Shown: positions 34,106 to 42,516 of the stretch, in pieces
Numbering within the stretch: position 1 is the stretch's first letter
Layout of the letters: each line of letters starts with the position of its first letter
Assembly (NCBI GenBank): GCA_025060455.1
Contig: JANXBY010000021.1
Coordinates: 86,418-150,417, forward strand
DNA: 64,000 bases
Direction: 5' to 3'
From: Armatimonadota bacterium
GTDB taxonomy: Bacteria > Sysuimicrobiota > Sysuimicrobiia > Sysuimicrobiales > Sysuimicrobiaceae
Notes under the pieces: generated by a model
Database searches by the model: none
What the model saw: only the letters and a program-made list of their open reading frames with translations
What the model was told of the DNA's origin: nothing
Program-made: the position numbers and the translations under genes

Positions 34106-35053
34106 TCAAACAGCGTTCCGCAGCCCCAGGGCGTCCGGGTAGGGCGCGAGGTACGTCTGGTCCCGTAGCCACGAGGGGCCGGCGCGCCGAACCCAGGCTC
34201 GAACGAGCCGAACGGGGACCACCAGGGGCACCCAACCGCTGCGGTAGGCGTCGATGGACTCGTGGAGTTCGTGGCGTTCGGTGGGGGTTAGAACGTCCCT
34301 CAGCATGCCCGCGGCGTGCAGCAACACGTTGACATGCCGAGCCCGGGTGGCCCGGGTCGCGAGGGCCTCCGCGAAGACGGTTCCGTAGGCCTCGAGGGCG
34401 TCCTCCGCCCGGTCAAGCCCCGCGACCAGGCGGCCCAACTGTGCGGCGCGCGCGGGGCTGTGCGCGAGGAGCATCAGCTTCTCCCGTGTGTGGAACCACA
34501 CGAGGTCGCTTGGCCGCGGACCGCTCCGGACAAACCGCTGCCAGCGGTGGAGGGCGAATACCTGCGCGAGGAAGTGCTCCCTCAACACCGGATCGCGCAG
34601 CCGCCCCTCCGACTCCACGGGAAGGTGCGGCCAGGCGGCGCGGAGGAAGGCTGCAAAGGCTCCGGGTGCGTGGCTGGTCACGCGGCCCGAGGGGTCGTAG
34701 ACACGAGCCCGGAACGGGGCGCAGGTGGGTGAGTCCCCCTGAAGGATCGCGCCCACCACGCCCATGGCCCGCAGTGCGTCCACGCGGGTCTGTGCGTGCG
34801 CGCGGATCCGTTCGGTCAGGTCCTCTCCGCTGCGGGGGCTGACCAGGCGGTTGCCCAGGGGTGTGCGGACGAGACGGACAGGGGATCTCGGGACGCCCAG
34901 ACCTGCCTCCACCTCGGGACAGAGGGGCACGAACTCGACCCAGTTCTGCAGCTCGTACAACAGGCGGTTTTTCCTGTGGCCGCCGTCGAAACGGACCGGC
35001 TGCCCGAGCAGGCACGCACTGACGGCGATGCGGGGACGCTCCGGTTCCATCAT
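34106..35053 (-). CDS. ybgA: YbgA-like protein, DUF523 plus DUF1722
   Basis: A 315-residue two-domain protein. The N-terminal DUF523 part begins VSACLLGQPVRFDGGHRKN and has LCPEVEAGLGVPR and ILQGDSPTC; several cysteines are conserved in that family. The C-terminal DUF1722 part contains FALHRWQRFVR and HTREKLMLLAHSP, and ends with YLAPYPDALGLRNAV. In E. coli ybgA lies directly before the photolyase gene phr. Here it is the second gene of a two-gene operon with the CarH-type regulator, with phr 1.4 kb away. Its biochemical role is not known. The start overlaps the regulator's stop. Confidence 0.9.
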   Translation of the reverse strand: MMEPERPRIAVSACLLGQPVRFDGGHRKNRLLYELQNWVEFVPLCPEVEAGLGVPRSPVRLVRTPLGNRLVSPRSGEDLTERIRAHAQTRVDALRAMGVVGAILQGDSPTCAPFRARVYDPSGRVTSHAPGAFAAFLRAAWPHLPVESEGRLRDPVLREHFLAQVFALHRWQRFVRSGPRPSDLVWFHTREKLMLLAHSPARAAQLGRLVAGLDRAEDALEAYGTVFAEALATRATRARHVNVLLHAAGMLRDVLTPTERHELHESIDAYRSGWVPLVVPVRLVRAWVRRAGPSWLRDQTYLAPYPDALGLRNAV

Positions 35054-35952
35054 CCCGCGCGCACCCGGGCCCGGGTGGCGTCCTCGAGGATCCTCAACGC
35101 CTCCTCCAGCGTCGGGGCCAGGCGGCCCGGGAGTCGGCTGGCCTCCGGTGCGGCGGCGGCCGGGCCTCCCCACACCCAGAGCACGCCCCGGCGGACCGCG
35201 GCGAGGCACCGGGGCCGGTACGGCTCCCACAACGCCGCCAGGTCTACCACGAGTCCGGCCACCACCACGGCCCGCGGGCGGACCCGCTGCACGGTGTCGA
35301 GCAGGGATTCGGCGGGCGTGTCCGCGCCCAGGTACAGAACGGTCCAGCCTCGCTGCCGCAGGGCGACCGCCAGGTACATCAGCCCGAGTTCGTGGCGCTC
35401 GCCGGGGGCGCATGCAAGGACCGCCCGGGGGCCGGCTGGCGGCGTGCCGAGCAGCAATGTGGCCAGGTGCCGGGCGGCGAACTGCGAGGCGAAGTGCTCC
35501 TGGGAGACGGTGGCTCGGCCCGCCTCCCACTGCTCGCCCAGGGTCGCCACCGCCGGCAGCAGGACGTGCCGGACCGCCCCCTCGGAGCCGAGCGCCACGG
35601 TGGCGCGCCACAGGGTGGCTGCCGCGCGGGGCTCGTCAAACGCCAGCAGATTCGTCAGCAGCTCCTCCCGCAACACCTCCGGCGCCGGGGTGGCCCCGGA
35701 CAACGCGGGGACGCCGGTTGCCCGGCGTCGCGCTGCCAGCCAGACCGCTTGCCGCGCAGGAATCCCCTCCGCGATCCGGTCCCGGACCCACCGGATCCAC
35801 TCCAGGTCTGCGTCGGAAAACAGCCTGTAGCGGGATGCCGTGCGGGCGGGACGCGGAAACCCGTACCGCCGTTCCCAGGCCCGGAGCGTCGCGGGCTGCA
35901 GCCCGACCAGGCGCGCGGCCTGGCGGATGGTGTACTTCGGTATTGTCCTCAC
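35050..35952 (-). CDS. carH: CarH/LitR-type B12-dependent photoreceptor repressor
   Basis: A 300-residue MerR-type regulator with a cobalamin light sensor. Residues 6-70 are the winged helix (YTIRQAARLVGLQPATLRAW ... RRYGFPRPARTASRYRLFSDADL). The helical bundle carries W142-x9-E152-H153, the CarH signature that senses adenosyl-B12. The Rossmann-like B12 domain has ExHxxG (ERHELG, H187), the lower axial ligand pattern. In Thermus and Myxococcus such proteins repress carotenoid genes in the dark and release DNA in light. The GTG at 35952 is chosen because upstream TTG codons lie within an operator repeat; a GAAGG site lies eight bases before it. ybgA follows with overlap. Confidence 0.92.
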   Translation of the reverse strand: MRTIPKYTIRQAARLVGLQPATLRAWERRYGFPRPARTASRYRLFSDADLEWIRWVRDRIAEGIPARQAVWLAARRRATGVPALSGATPAPEVLREELLTNLLAFDEPRAAATLWRATVALGSEGAVRHVLLPAVATLGEQWEAGRATVSQEHFASQFAARHLATLLLGTPPAGPRAVLACAPGERHELGLMYLAVALRQRGWTVLYLGADTPAESLLDTVQRVRPRAVVVAGLVVDLAALWEPYRPRCLAAVRRGVLWVWGGPAAAAPEASRLPGRLAPTLEEALRILEDATRARVRAG

Positions 35953-35960
35953 GGAGGCAA

Positions 35961-35993
35961 CCTTCAACAATCATTGTACAGGGTTTGGACAAC
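35961..35993 (-). promoter_or_regulatory. Triple 11-bp tandem repeat, CarH auto-operator
   Basis: Read toward carH the three contiguous 11-mers are GTTGTCCAAAC, CCTGTACAATG and ATTGTTGAAGG: pattern n-Y-TGT-n-S-AA-nn repeated three times without gaps. CarH tetramers are known to bind three 11-bp direct repeats across the -35 region. A -35-like TTGACG (starting five bases before the first repeat) and an AATGAT -10-like box 17 bases further are covered by the repeats. Bound protein would block RNA polymerase. Confidence 0.7.
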
Positions 35994-36049
35994 GTCAAGC
36001 GCCGGGGCTGCCGGGGCGCACTTTCGGCAAACCGCAGAGCGGGCGGAGG

Positions 36050-36493
36050 TTAACGCGTGCCGGTCTCCCTCAGGTGACGCAGGACCGCCTCCGCGTCGCG
36101 GAGGGGGTTCACCCGCCGCCAGACCCGCTCCACCCGTCCGTGGCGGTCGACCAGGACCGTGTCCCGGCTGAAAAAGCGCAGGAACCGACCGACCCCGTAG
36201 GCGCGGGCCAGGACTCCGTCGGGGTCGGGCACCATGGTCACCCCCGTGCGCTCAGAGAACCGGCACTGGGAGGTGGGCGGGTCCGAGCTCACCCCCACCA
36301 CGCTCACCCCCAATGCCGCGAACTGGTCCGCGAGGGCCGCGTACCGTCGGGCCTGGAGGGAGCAGCCCGGAGAGCCGGCCTTCGGGTAGAAGAACAGGAC
36401 CAGCCCTCCGCGCCTGGCCAGGTCCGCCAGGTCGAGGTCGCGGCCAGACGCGTCGCGCACCCGAGGCAGGTAGGCAGGCTGCCCCTCCGTCAC
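36050..36493 (-). CDS. bcp: Peroxiredoxin, Bcp/PrxQ type
   Basis: A 147-residue thiol peroxidase that reduces hydrogen peroxide and organic peroxides. The active-site loop FYPKAGSPGCSLQARR holds the peroxidatic cysteine near residue 43, with serine in place of the usual threonine two residues before PGC. The nearby resolving cysteine of many Bcp proteins (five residues on) is arginine here. A single further cysteine is in SQCRFSE. VSSDPPTSQCRFSE and the W/R catalytic arginine region are typical. GTG start overlapping the phr stop, so it is translated after the photolyase. Confidence 0.88.
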   Translation of the reverse strand: MTEGQPAYLPRVRDASGRDLDLADLARRGGLVLFFYPKAGSPGCSLQARRYAALADQFAALGVSVVGVSSDPPTSQCRFSERTGVTMVPDPDGVLARAYGVGRFLRFFSRDTVLVDRHGRVERVWRRVNPLRDAEAVLRHLRETGTR

Positions 36494-37905
36494 AGTTCGA
36501 GTTTACCGCCCCGTTTGGGGCGCGCGGCGGCCCTGTAGCGTTCCAGGGCCCTGCGCCGGGACTCGGCCAGGTCCACCACGGGCGCGGGGTAGTCCCGTCC
36601 CACGCGGCAGCGGTGCGCGATCTGGTCGTCGCGGGGTAGCGTCCACGGCGCGTGGACGTACGGCGCCGGGACCCAGGCGAGCTCCGGGAGCCAGCGCCGC
36701 ACGTAGGTGCCGTCTGGGTCGAAGCGCCGTCCCTGCAGGACCGGGTTGAACACCCGGAAGTAGGGCGCGGCGTCCGTTCCCACGCCGGCCACCCACTGCC
36801 AGTTGCCCCCGTTGGAGGCCGGGTCTCCGTCCACCAGGTGGTCCATGAAGAAGCGTTCGCCCAGCCGCCAGTCCAGGAGGAGGTTCTTGACGAGGAATGA
36901 GGCGGCGACCATGCGGGCCCGGTTGCAGATCCACCCGGTGGCGACGAGTTCCCGCATCGCCGCGTCCACCACGGGGTAGCCTGTCAGGCCCTCACACCAG
37001 GCGCGGTACAGCCGGTCGTCCTCCTCCCACACAGGCTCGCGGAGCTGCGGCCGGAGGGGCTCCCGTCGGGAGTGTGGATGGTGGAACAGGATGTGTGCAA
37101 AGAACTCCCTCCACAGGAGCTCGTCGAGCCACCGGGAGGGGCCCTCGCGGTACTGGGCAGTCGGCGCGGCCTCCAAAGCCCTGCAGCCCAGCTCCATGGC
37201 CGCTCGCGGAGACAACACTCCAAAGCGCAGGTCGGCAGACAACCGGGAGGTGCCCACCCGGTCCAGGCGGTCGCGGAGCGTGTGGTAGTCGTAGATCGGG
37301 CCCTGCGCGAACTGCCTGGCCCGTTCCAGCGCCGCCTGTTCGCCCGCGGGCAGGCCTCCTGCGTCCGGGAGGGGTTCGCTTGGCACCTCGTGAGGGCGAA
37401 GGCGCTCGGGCGGCGGCAGAGTGGGGTGGGGGCACGGCTGGGATCGGGCCCACCGGCGGAACGCCCCGAACACGGTGAACGGACGTCCCTCCGAGGTGCG
37501 GGCCTCCAGGGGCGAGTACGCGGTGGGCCACCCGACCAGCTGCAGGGGGACACGTTGCGCCACTTCGGACTCCCGCCGTCGCGCGAAGGGCGACACGTCC
37601 GCGTGGGCAAACACGCACCGGGCACCTGTTTCCGCCAAGAGTCGCGCGAGCACCTCTGGGGGTGGGCCCCGCCGGACCACCAGGGAGCTGCCCCGGGCAC
37701 GCAGTTCCCCGTCCAGCGCCCGCAGGCTCGCGAAGAGGAACGCGGTCCTGCGCGGTGCCCTGCCCTGCAGGGCGGGGTCCAGGACGAACACCGGGATTAC
37801 GGTCCCAAGTTTCTGGGCCGCCGCGAGGGCAGGGTTGTCGTGCAGCCGAAGGTCCCGGCGGACCCACCACAGGCACGCGGGCCCGTCTGCACGTCCGTGC
37901 CTCAC
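36490..37905 (-). CDS. phr: Deoxyribodipyrimidine photolyase, class I
   Basis: Splits UV cyclobutane pyrimidine dimers using blue light and FADH-. The N-terminal antenna domain starts LWWVRRDLRLHDNPAL. The FAD domain has DLRFGVLSPR, the WLDELLWREFFAHILFHHP region and TGYPVVDAAMREL. It continues TGWICNRARMVAASFLVKNLLLDWRLGE, then DGDPASNGGNWQWVAGVGTDAAPYFRVFNP with the dimer and flavin contacts. 471 residues. GTG start 12 bases after the proA stop, so it reads as proB-proA-phr-bcp on the minus strand. Confidence 0.95.
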   Translation of the reverse strand: MRHGRADGPACLWWVRRDLRLHDNPALAAAQKLGTVIPVFVLDPALQGRAPRRTAFLFASLRALDGELRARGSSLVVRRGPPPEVLARLLAETGARCVFAHADVSPFARRRESEVAQRVPLQLVGWPTAYSPLEARTSEGRPFTVFGAFRRWARSQPCPHPTLPPPERLRPHEVPSEPLPDAGGLPAGEQAALERARQFAQGPIYDYHTLRDRLDRVGTSRLSADLRFGVLSPRAAMELGCRALEAAPTAQYREGPSRWLDELLWREFFAHILFHHPHSRREPLRPQLREPVWEEDDRLYRAWCEGLTGYPVVDAAMRELVATGWICNRARMVAASFLVKNLLLDWRLGERFFMDHLVDGDPASNGGNWQWVAGVGTDAAPYFRVFNPVLQGRRFDPDGTYVRRWLPELAWVPAPYVHAPWTLPRDDQIAHRCRVGRDYPAPVVDLAESRRRALERYRAAARPKRGGKLEL

Positions 37906-37917
37906 GGCCCCCCGCGG

Positions 37918-39177
37918 CTACGTGCGGACGTGCCCGTCGCCCAGGGCCACGAACTTGGTAGTGGTGAGCTCGCGAACCCCCATGGGCCCGTAGGCGTGGA
38001 GCTTTCCGGTGCTGATGCCGATCTCCGCGCCCAGCCCCAGCTGGAAGCCGTCGTTGAACCGCGTGCTGGCGTTCACGAGGACCAGGGAGGCGTCCACCTC
38101 CCGCAGGAACCGCCACGCTCGCGCGTGGTCCCGGGTGACGATGGCCTCCGTGTGGTTGGACCCGTACCGGGCGATGTGCGCCAGGGCCTCGTCCATGGAG
38201 TCCACCACCTTGACCGCCAGGACCAGGTCCAGGTACTCCGCCTCCCAGTCCTGTTCGGTGGCCGGCTTGACCGCGGGCAGGTGCTCCCGGGTGCGGGGAC
38301 AGCCGCGCAGCTCCACCCCTACCTCCGCCATGGCGCGGGCCAAAAGCGGCAGGAACTCCGCGGCCGCCGCCTGGTGCACGAGGACCTTTTCCAGGGCGTT
38401 GCAGGTGGCAGGCCGCTGGGCTTTCGCGTTCACCGCCACCCGCACCGCCATCCCGAGGTCCGCGCCCTCGTCCACATACAGGTGGTTTACGCCCTTCGCG
38501 TGGGCCAGCACGGGCACCCGGGCGTTTTCCTGCACGAACCGGATGAGCTCCCCCCCTCCCCTGGGGATGAGGACGTCCAGGTAGCCGGCCAGGCGGCACA
38601 TCTCCAGCACCGCCTGCCGGTCGGTGTGGGGCACCAGTTGTACCGCGTCCTGCGGAAGGCCGGAAGCGTCCAGGCAAGCGCGGAACAGGTCCACCAGGGC
38701 GCGGTTGCTGCGCAGGGCTTCCTTGCCCCCTCGCAGGAGGATGGCGTTGCCGGCCTTCACGGCCAGGCTGCTGGCCTCCACGGTGGCACCTGGCCGGGCC
38801 TCGTACACCATGCCGATCACCCCGAGGGGGACCCGCATGCGACCCACCCGCAGGCCGTTGGGACGCACCACCAGGGACTCCACCTCTCCCACGGGGTCGG
38901 GGGCTTCCGCCACCTGGCGCAGCCCGGCCACCAGGTCGTCCCGGGTGCGCTCGTCCAGCCGGAGCCGGTCGAGCTTGGCCTTGGGAAGGCCCGAGGCCGC
39001 CGCCTCCTCCAGGTCCTGTCGGTTGGCCGCGGCCACCTGCGGCCAGGAGTCCACCAGAGCGCCCGCCAGCCGCAGCAGCGCCTCGCGCTTGGCGCCCGGC
39101 GGCGCGCAGGCCATCTGGCGCGCCGCCTGCCGGGCCCGTTGGGCCATTCGTCGTACCTCGCTGGCTACGTCGACCAT
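37918..39177 (-). CDS. proA: Gamma-glutamyl phosphate reductase
   Basis: NADPH-dependent reduction of gamma-glutamyl phosphate to glutamate semialdehyde, second step to proline. An aldehyde-dehydrogenase-type protein of 419 residues with VPLGVIGMVYEARPGATVEASSLAVKAGNAILLRGG. IPRGGGELIRFVQENARVPVLAHAKGVNHLYVD and the catalytic cysteine in RPATCNALEKVLVH near residue 258 follow. NASTRFNDGFQLGLGAEIGISTGKLHAYGPMG closes the substrate pocket. The ATG lies 13 bases inside the end of proB, so the two are translationally coupled. Confidence 0.96.
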   Translation of the reverse strand: MVDVASEVRRMAQRARQAARQMACAPPGAKREALLRLAGALVDSWPQVAAANRQDLEEAAASGLPKAKLDRLRLDERTRDDLVAGLRQVAEAPDPVGEVESLVVRPNGLRVGRMRVPLGVIGMVYEARPGATVEASSLAVKAGNAILLRGGKEALRSNRALVDLFRACLDASGLPQDAVQLVPHTDRQAVLEMCRLAGYLDVLIPRGGGELIRFVQENARVPVLAHAKGVNHLYVDEGADLGMAVRVAVNAKAQRPATCNALEKVLVHQAAAAEFLPLLARAMAEVGVELRGCPRTREHLPAVKPATEQDWEAEYLDLVLAVKVVDSMDEALAHIARYGSNHTEAIVTRDHARAWRFLREVDASLVLVNASTRFNDGFQLGLGAEIGISTGKLHAYGPMGVRELTTTKFVALGDGHVRT

Positions 39178-40358
39178 GACGCCCCCCTTGTGGCGTACTG
39201 CTCCGCCTCCAGCTCGCTGGCAAGGGCGAAGTGGTCGCGGTGGATCACCTCGTCCGAGTGCTTGTACCCGAGGCGCGCCTCGATCTCTCGGGTGTGCAGC
39301 CCCTTAATCAGCTCGATCTCCGCGGCGCTGTAGTTCACCAGGCCCACGCCCACCAGCCGGCCGTCCGGGTCCAAACAGCGGACCGGGTCGCCCACGCCGA
39401 ATTGGCCCCGCACGCCCCTCACCCCCGCGGGCAGCAACGACGCCCCGGTCTCCCGCAGCGCCCGTGCCGCGCCGCGGTCCAGCAGCAGCTCGCCGGAGGG
39501 AGTCGGGAGCTGGTACAGCCACAACTTGCGCCCCGCGTACCGCCGTCCCCCACCCCAGAACAGGGTGCCCACGGGCTCCCCCGCAAGCGCCTGGCGGATG
39601 GCACCCGGCCGGCGGCCCGGCAGCAACAGCAGCGGCATCCCCGCGGCCAGCGCCTTCTCCGCGGCCAGCAGCTTGCTGCGCATCCCTCCCCTTCCCACCT
39701 CGTTGGGGGACTCGCCGGCCGACTCCATCAGGGTTCGGTCTACCCGCTCCACCCACGGGATGGGGCGGGCGTCCGGGTGCGTGCGGGGGTCACGGTCGAA
39801 CAGGGCTTCCACGTCCGACAGCAGCAGCAGCAGGTCCGCCCCTACCAGGGTGGCGATGAGGACCGACAGCCGGTCGTTGTCCCCGAACTGCACCTCCTCC
39901 ACCACCACGGTGTCGTTCTCGTTCACCACGGGCACTACACCCCACCGCAGCAGCGTCTGGAGGGTGTGGCGCGCGTGCAGGAACCGGGAGCGGTCGGCTA
40001 GGTCGGGAGCTGTCAGCAGGACCTGCGCCACCGACACCCCGTGCCGCCGGAAAGCCTGCTCCCACGCCCGCACCAGCAGAGGCTGCCCCACCGCGGCCGC
40101 GGCCTGTTTGGCGGGGATGGTGGTGGGCCGCTCCGCCAACCCCAGGTGCGCCACCCCCGCGGCCACCGCGCCCGACGACACCACCACCACCTCGCGCCCG
40201 CCCGCCCGGAGCTCGGCTAGCTCGTCCGCCAGCCGGTCCAGCACCGGCTGGTCCAGCCCGCGCGGGCCGGCTAGCACCGCGCTACCCACCTTCACCACCA
40301 GCCGCCGGTACGTCTGCGGGTCCGCGAACGACGGCCGCCTGCGGGCCCCGTGCGTCAT
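39165..40358 (-). CDS. proB: Glutamate 5-kinase
   Basis: Phosphorylates glutamate to start proline synthesis; the usual point of feedback control. The amino-acid kinase domain has VVKVGSAVL near residue 21, VVVSSGAVAAGVAHLGL, PVVNENDTVVVEEVQFGDND near residue 155 and VGRGGMRSKLLAAEKALAAG. A C-terminal PUA domain (residues about 300-385) includes LLLDRGAARALRETGASLLPAGVRGVRGQFGVGDPV. 397 residues. The ATG at 40358 is preferred; an ATG four codons earlier is possible. No convincing promoter was found upstream. Confidence 0.95.
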   Translation of the reverse strand: MTHGARRRPSFADPQTYRRLVVKVGSAVLAGPRGLDQPVLDRLADELAELRAGGREVVVVSSGAVAAGVAHLGLAERPTTIPAKQAAAAVGQPLLVRAWEQAFRRHGVSVAQVLLTAPDLADRSRFLHARHTLQTLLRWGVVPVVNENDTVVVEEVQFGDNDRLSVLIATLVGADLLLLLSDVEALFDRDPRTHPDARPIPWVERVDRTLMESAGESPNEVGRGGMRSKLLAAEKALAAGMPLLLLPGRRPGAIRQALAGEPVGTLFWGGGRRYAGRKLWLYQLPTPSGELLLDRGAARALRETGASLLPAGVRGVRGQFGVGDPVRCLDPDGRLVGVGLVNYSAAEIELIKGLHTREIEARLGYKHSDEVIHRDHFALASELEAEQYATRGASWST

Positions 40359-40460
40359 ACTTAGCATGATACGGCGCCTGTGGCGGCCTCGGTACGATCC
40401 AGGAGGGGTGTGCCCGGGCGTCGAACCCAGGACGGGAGTCCGAACCTGAGGAGGAGGCCG

Positions 40461-40661
40461 ATGGCGAGGGAACCGGCGTTCGCCGACCCTGAGGAGGAGC
40501 GGCGGTACCTGGAGCAGGTCAAGCAGGAGCTGGACGCCGCCCGCACCAAGGAGGAGGTAGTGGAGGTGTGGCGCCGCCACTACCTCAAGGTGGGCCACCG
40601 GAAGCTGGGGCGGTTGTTGCTGGGCCGTTCGGTGGCAGAGCTGGTCCGGTCCAGGGAGTAG
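40461..40661 (+). CDS. Small conserved-looking protein upstream of DNA ligase
   Basis: A 66-residue, highly charged helical protein (FADPEEERRYLEQVKQELDA, then EEVVEVWRRHYLKVGHRKLGRLLLG). No known domain is recognised. It starts at ATG after GGAGGAGGCC, a strong ribosome site, and ends ten bases before the ligase GTG, so both are likely co-transcribed. The helical, basic middle could bind nucleic acid or a partner protein; this is speculation. Confidence 0.55.
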   Translation: MAREPAFADPEEERRYLEQVKQELDAARTKEEVVEVWRRHYLKVGHRKLGRLLLGRSVAELVRSRE

Positions 40662-40670
40662 CGCAGGCCC

Positions 40671-42440
40671 GTGGACTACGCCCGCCTGGCGGAGGCGTAC
40701 CAGCGGCTGGAGGAGACCTCAGCGCGGCTGAGGCTCATCGAGGTGCTGGCGGAGCTGTTCCGGCAGACCCCCAAACCCCTGCTTCGGAAGGTGGTCTATC
40801 TCTGTCAGGGGAAGATCGCGCCGGACTTCGTCGGCGTCGAGATCGGACTGGCGGAGAAGCTGGCGGCCCGTTCGGTGGCGGAGGCGGCAGGGGTGTCCGA
40901 GGAGAAGGTGCACGCCCTGCTGCGCCGGCGCGGGGATCTGGGGACCGTGGCGGAAGAGCTGATGGCGGAACGGGCCGGCCCCCGGTCGCACCTCTCGGTG
41001 CAGGAGGTGTTCGACCACCTGGAGGCCATCGCGCAGGCCTCCGGCAAGGGCGCGCAGACGCAGAAGATCGCGTCCCTGGCCGACCTGCTGCGCCGCGCCA
41101 CGCCGCTGGAGGCGCGTTACCTGGTCCGCACGGTGACCGGCAAGCTGCGGCTGGGGGTGGGGGACGCCTCCATCTTGGATGCGTTGGCGGAGGTGTATGC
41201 GGGCGGGCGGGCCAACCGGGCTCCCCTGGAGCGCGCGTACAACATCTGCTCGGATTTGGGGCTGGTGGCGGAGACCCTGGTGCGGGGCGGCGTGGCCGCG
41301 GTGGAACGCATGGAGGTGCGTCCCGGCCATCCCGTGCGGCCCATGCTCGCCCAGCGGCTGGCCACCAGCGAGGAGATCCTGGCCAAGCTGGGCGGCGTGT
41401 GCGCGGCGGAGTACAAGTACGACGGGGAGCGGGTGCAGGCCCACCGCATGGACGGCCAGATCGTGCTGTTTTCGCGGCGGTTGGAGAACATCACCGCGCA
41501 GTTCCCCGACGCCGTGGAGCTGCTCCGGGAGGGTCTGCGGCCAAGGCGGGCCATCCTGGAGGCGGAGATCGTGGCGCTGGACCCGGACTCGGGAGAGCTC
41601 CGGCCGTTCCAGGAGCTGATGCAGCGGCGCCGCAAGTACGGCGTCGAGGAGGCGGCACGCCGCATCCCCGTGGGGCTGTTCTGCTTTGACCTGCTGTACG
41701 GCGAGGGAGGTGACCTGACTCGACGGCCGTACGGGGAGCGGCGCCGGGCCCTGGAGCGGGCGGTGAAGACGGGCGACCGGTTGCAGCTGGCCACCTGGAG
41801 GCTGGTGCGCAGCACCGAGGAGCTGGACGCGTTTTTCGAGCAGGCCATCGCGGACGGGTGCGAGGGCGTGCTGTGCAAGTCTGTGGCGGAGGACGCGGTT
41901 TACCAGGCGGGGGCCCGGGGCTGGCTGTGGATCAAGCACAAGCGGGAGTACCGCACCGAACTCCAAGACACCCTCGACCTCGTGGTGGTGGGAGCGTTTT
42001 ACGGGCGCGGCCGGCGCAGCGGGACCTACGGGGCGCTGCTGGTAGCCGCTTACGACCTAGCGGAGGACACCTTCCGGACCTTCTGCAAAGTGGGCAGCGG
42101 GTTTACCGACGAGGACCTGGAACAGCTGCCCAAGCGGCTGCGTCCGTACCAGGCAGACCACCGGCCGCCGCGGGTGGACTCCCGGCTGGAGCCCGACGTG
42201 TGGTTCCACCCTGCCGTGGTGCTGGAGGTGGTCGGCGCGGAGATTACCCTGTCACCCACCCACACGGTGGCGTGGGGCCGCGCGAAGGAAGGTGCGGGAC
42301 TTGCGCTGAGATTCCCCCGGTTCACCGGCCGCTACCGGGACGACAAACGTCCTGAGGACGCCACCACCGTGGACGAGATCTGGGAGATGTACCAGCGTGC
42401 CCGGCGCCGAGCGGTGCGGGTGGGGGAGGGCGAGGCGTAG
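40671..42440 (+). CDS. lig: ATP-dependent DNA ligase, archaeal type
   Basis: A 589-residue ligase with the three-domain plan of archaeal and eukaryotic ligase I. The N-terminal DNA-binding domain (residues 1-215) includes LLRRATPLEARYLVRTVTGKLRLG. The nucleotidyl-transfer core has the adenylated lysine in EYKYDGERVQAH (K249), FSRRLENIT, AILEAEIVA, FCFDLLYG, and EGVLCKS. The OB fold then has WLWIKHKREY, LDLVVVGAFYGRGRRSGTYGALL and PRFTGRYRDDKRPEDATT. It is longer than LigD-type or LigC bacterial ligases. The NAD-dependent LigA is not in the window. GTG start. Confidence 0.94.
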   Translation: MDYARLAEAYQRLEETSARLRLIEVLAELFRQTPKPLLRKVVYLCQGKIAPDFVGVEIGLAEKLAARSVAEAAGVSEEKVHALLRRRGDLGTVAEELMAERAGPRSHLSVQEVFDHLEAIAQASGKGAQTQKIASLADLLRRATPLEARYLVRTVTGKLRLGVGDASILDALAEVYAGGRANRAPLERAYNICSDLGLVAETLVRGGVAAVERMEVRPGHPVRPMLAQRLATSEEILAKLGGVCAAEYKYDGERVQAHRMDGQIVLFSRRLENITAQFPDAVELLREGLRPRRAILEAEIVALDPDSGELRPFQELMQRRRKYGVEEAARRIPVGLFCFDLLYGEGGDLTRRPYGERRRALERAVKTGDRLQLATWRLVRSTEELDAFFEQAIADGCEGVLCKSVAEDAVYQAGARGWLWIKHKREYRTELQDTLDLVVVGAFYGRGRRSGTYGALLVAAYDLAEDTFRTFCKVGSGFTDEDLEQLPKRLRPYQADHRPPRVDSRLEPDVWFHPAVVLEVVGAEITLSPTHTVAWGRAKEGAGLALRFPRFTGRYRDDKRPEDATTVDEIWEMYQRARRRAVRVGEGEA

Positions 42441-42516
42441 CCCGGGCCACCCTGTGCTGGGCACCTTCAGCCCGGACCGGGGCTCCCAAAAAGGGCGCCA
42501 GCGACTTTGGGTTGCT

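Noticed and set aside
35953..35970. TTG start codons for carH at 35970 or 35967
   Set aside because: They lie within the third operator repeat and have no ribosome site. The GTG at 35952 has GAAGG upstream and still leaves a normal MerR N-terminus.
36992..39223. Very long minus-strand open frame across phr and proA, and a plus-strand frame of similar size opposite them
   Set aside because: Both run in other frames of phr and proA, which are certain by motif. The compositions (GP- and R-rich, or QV-rich) are those of GC-rich shadows.
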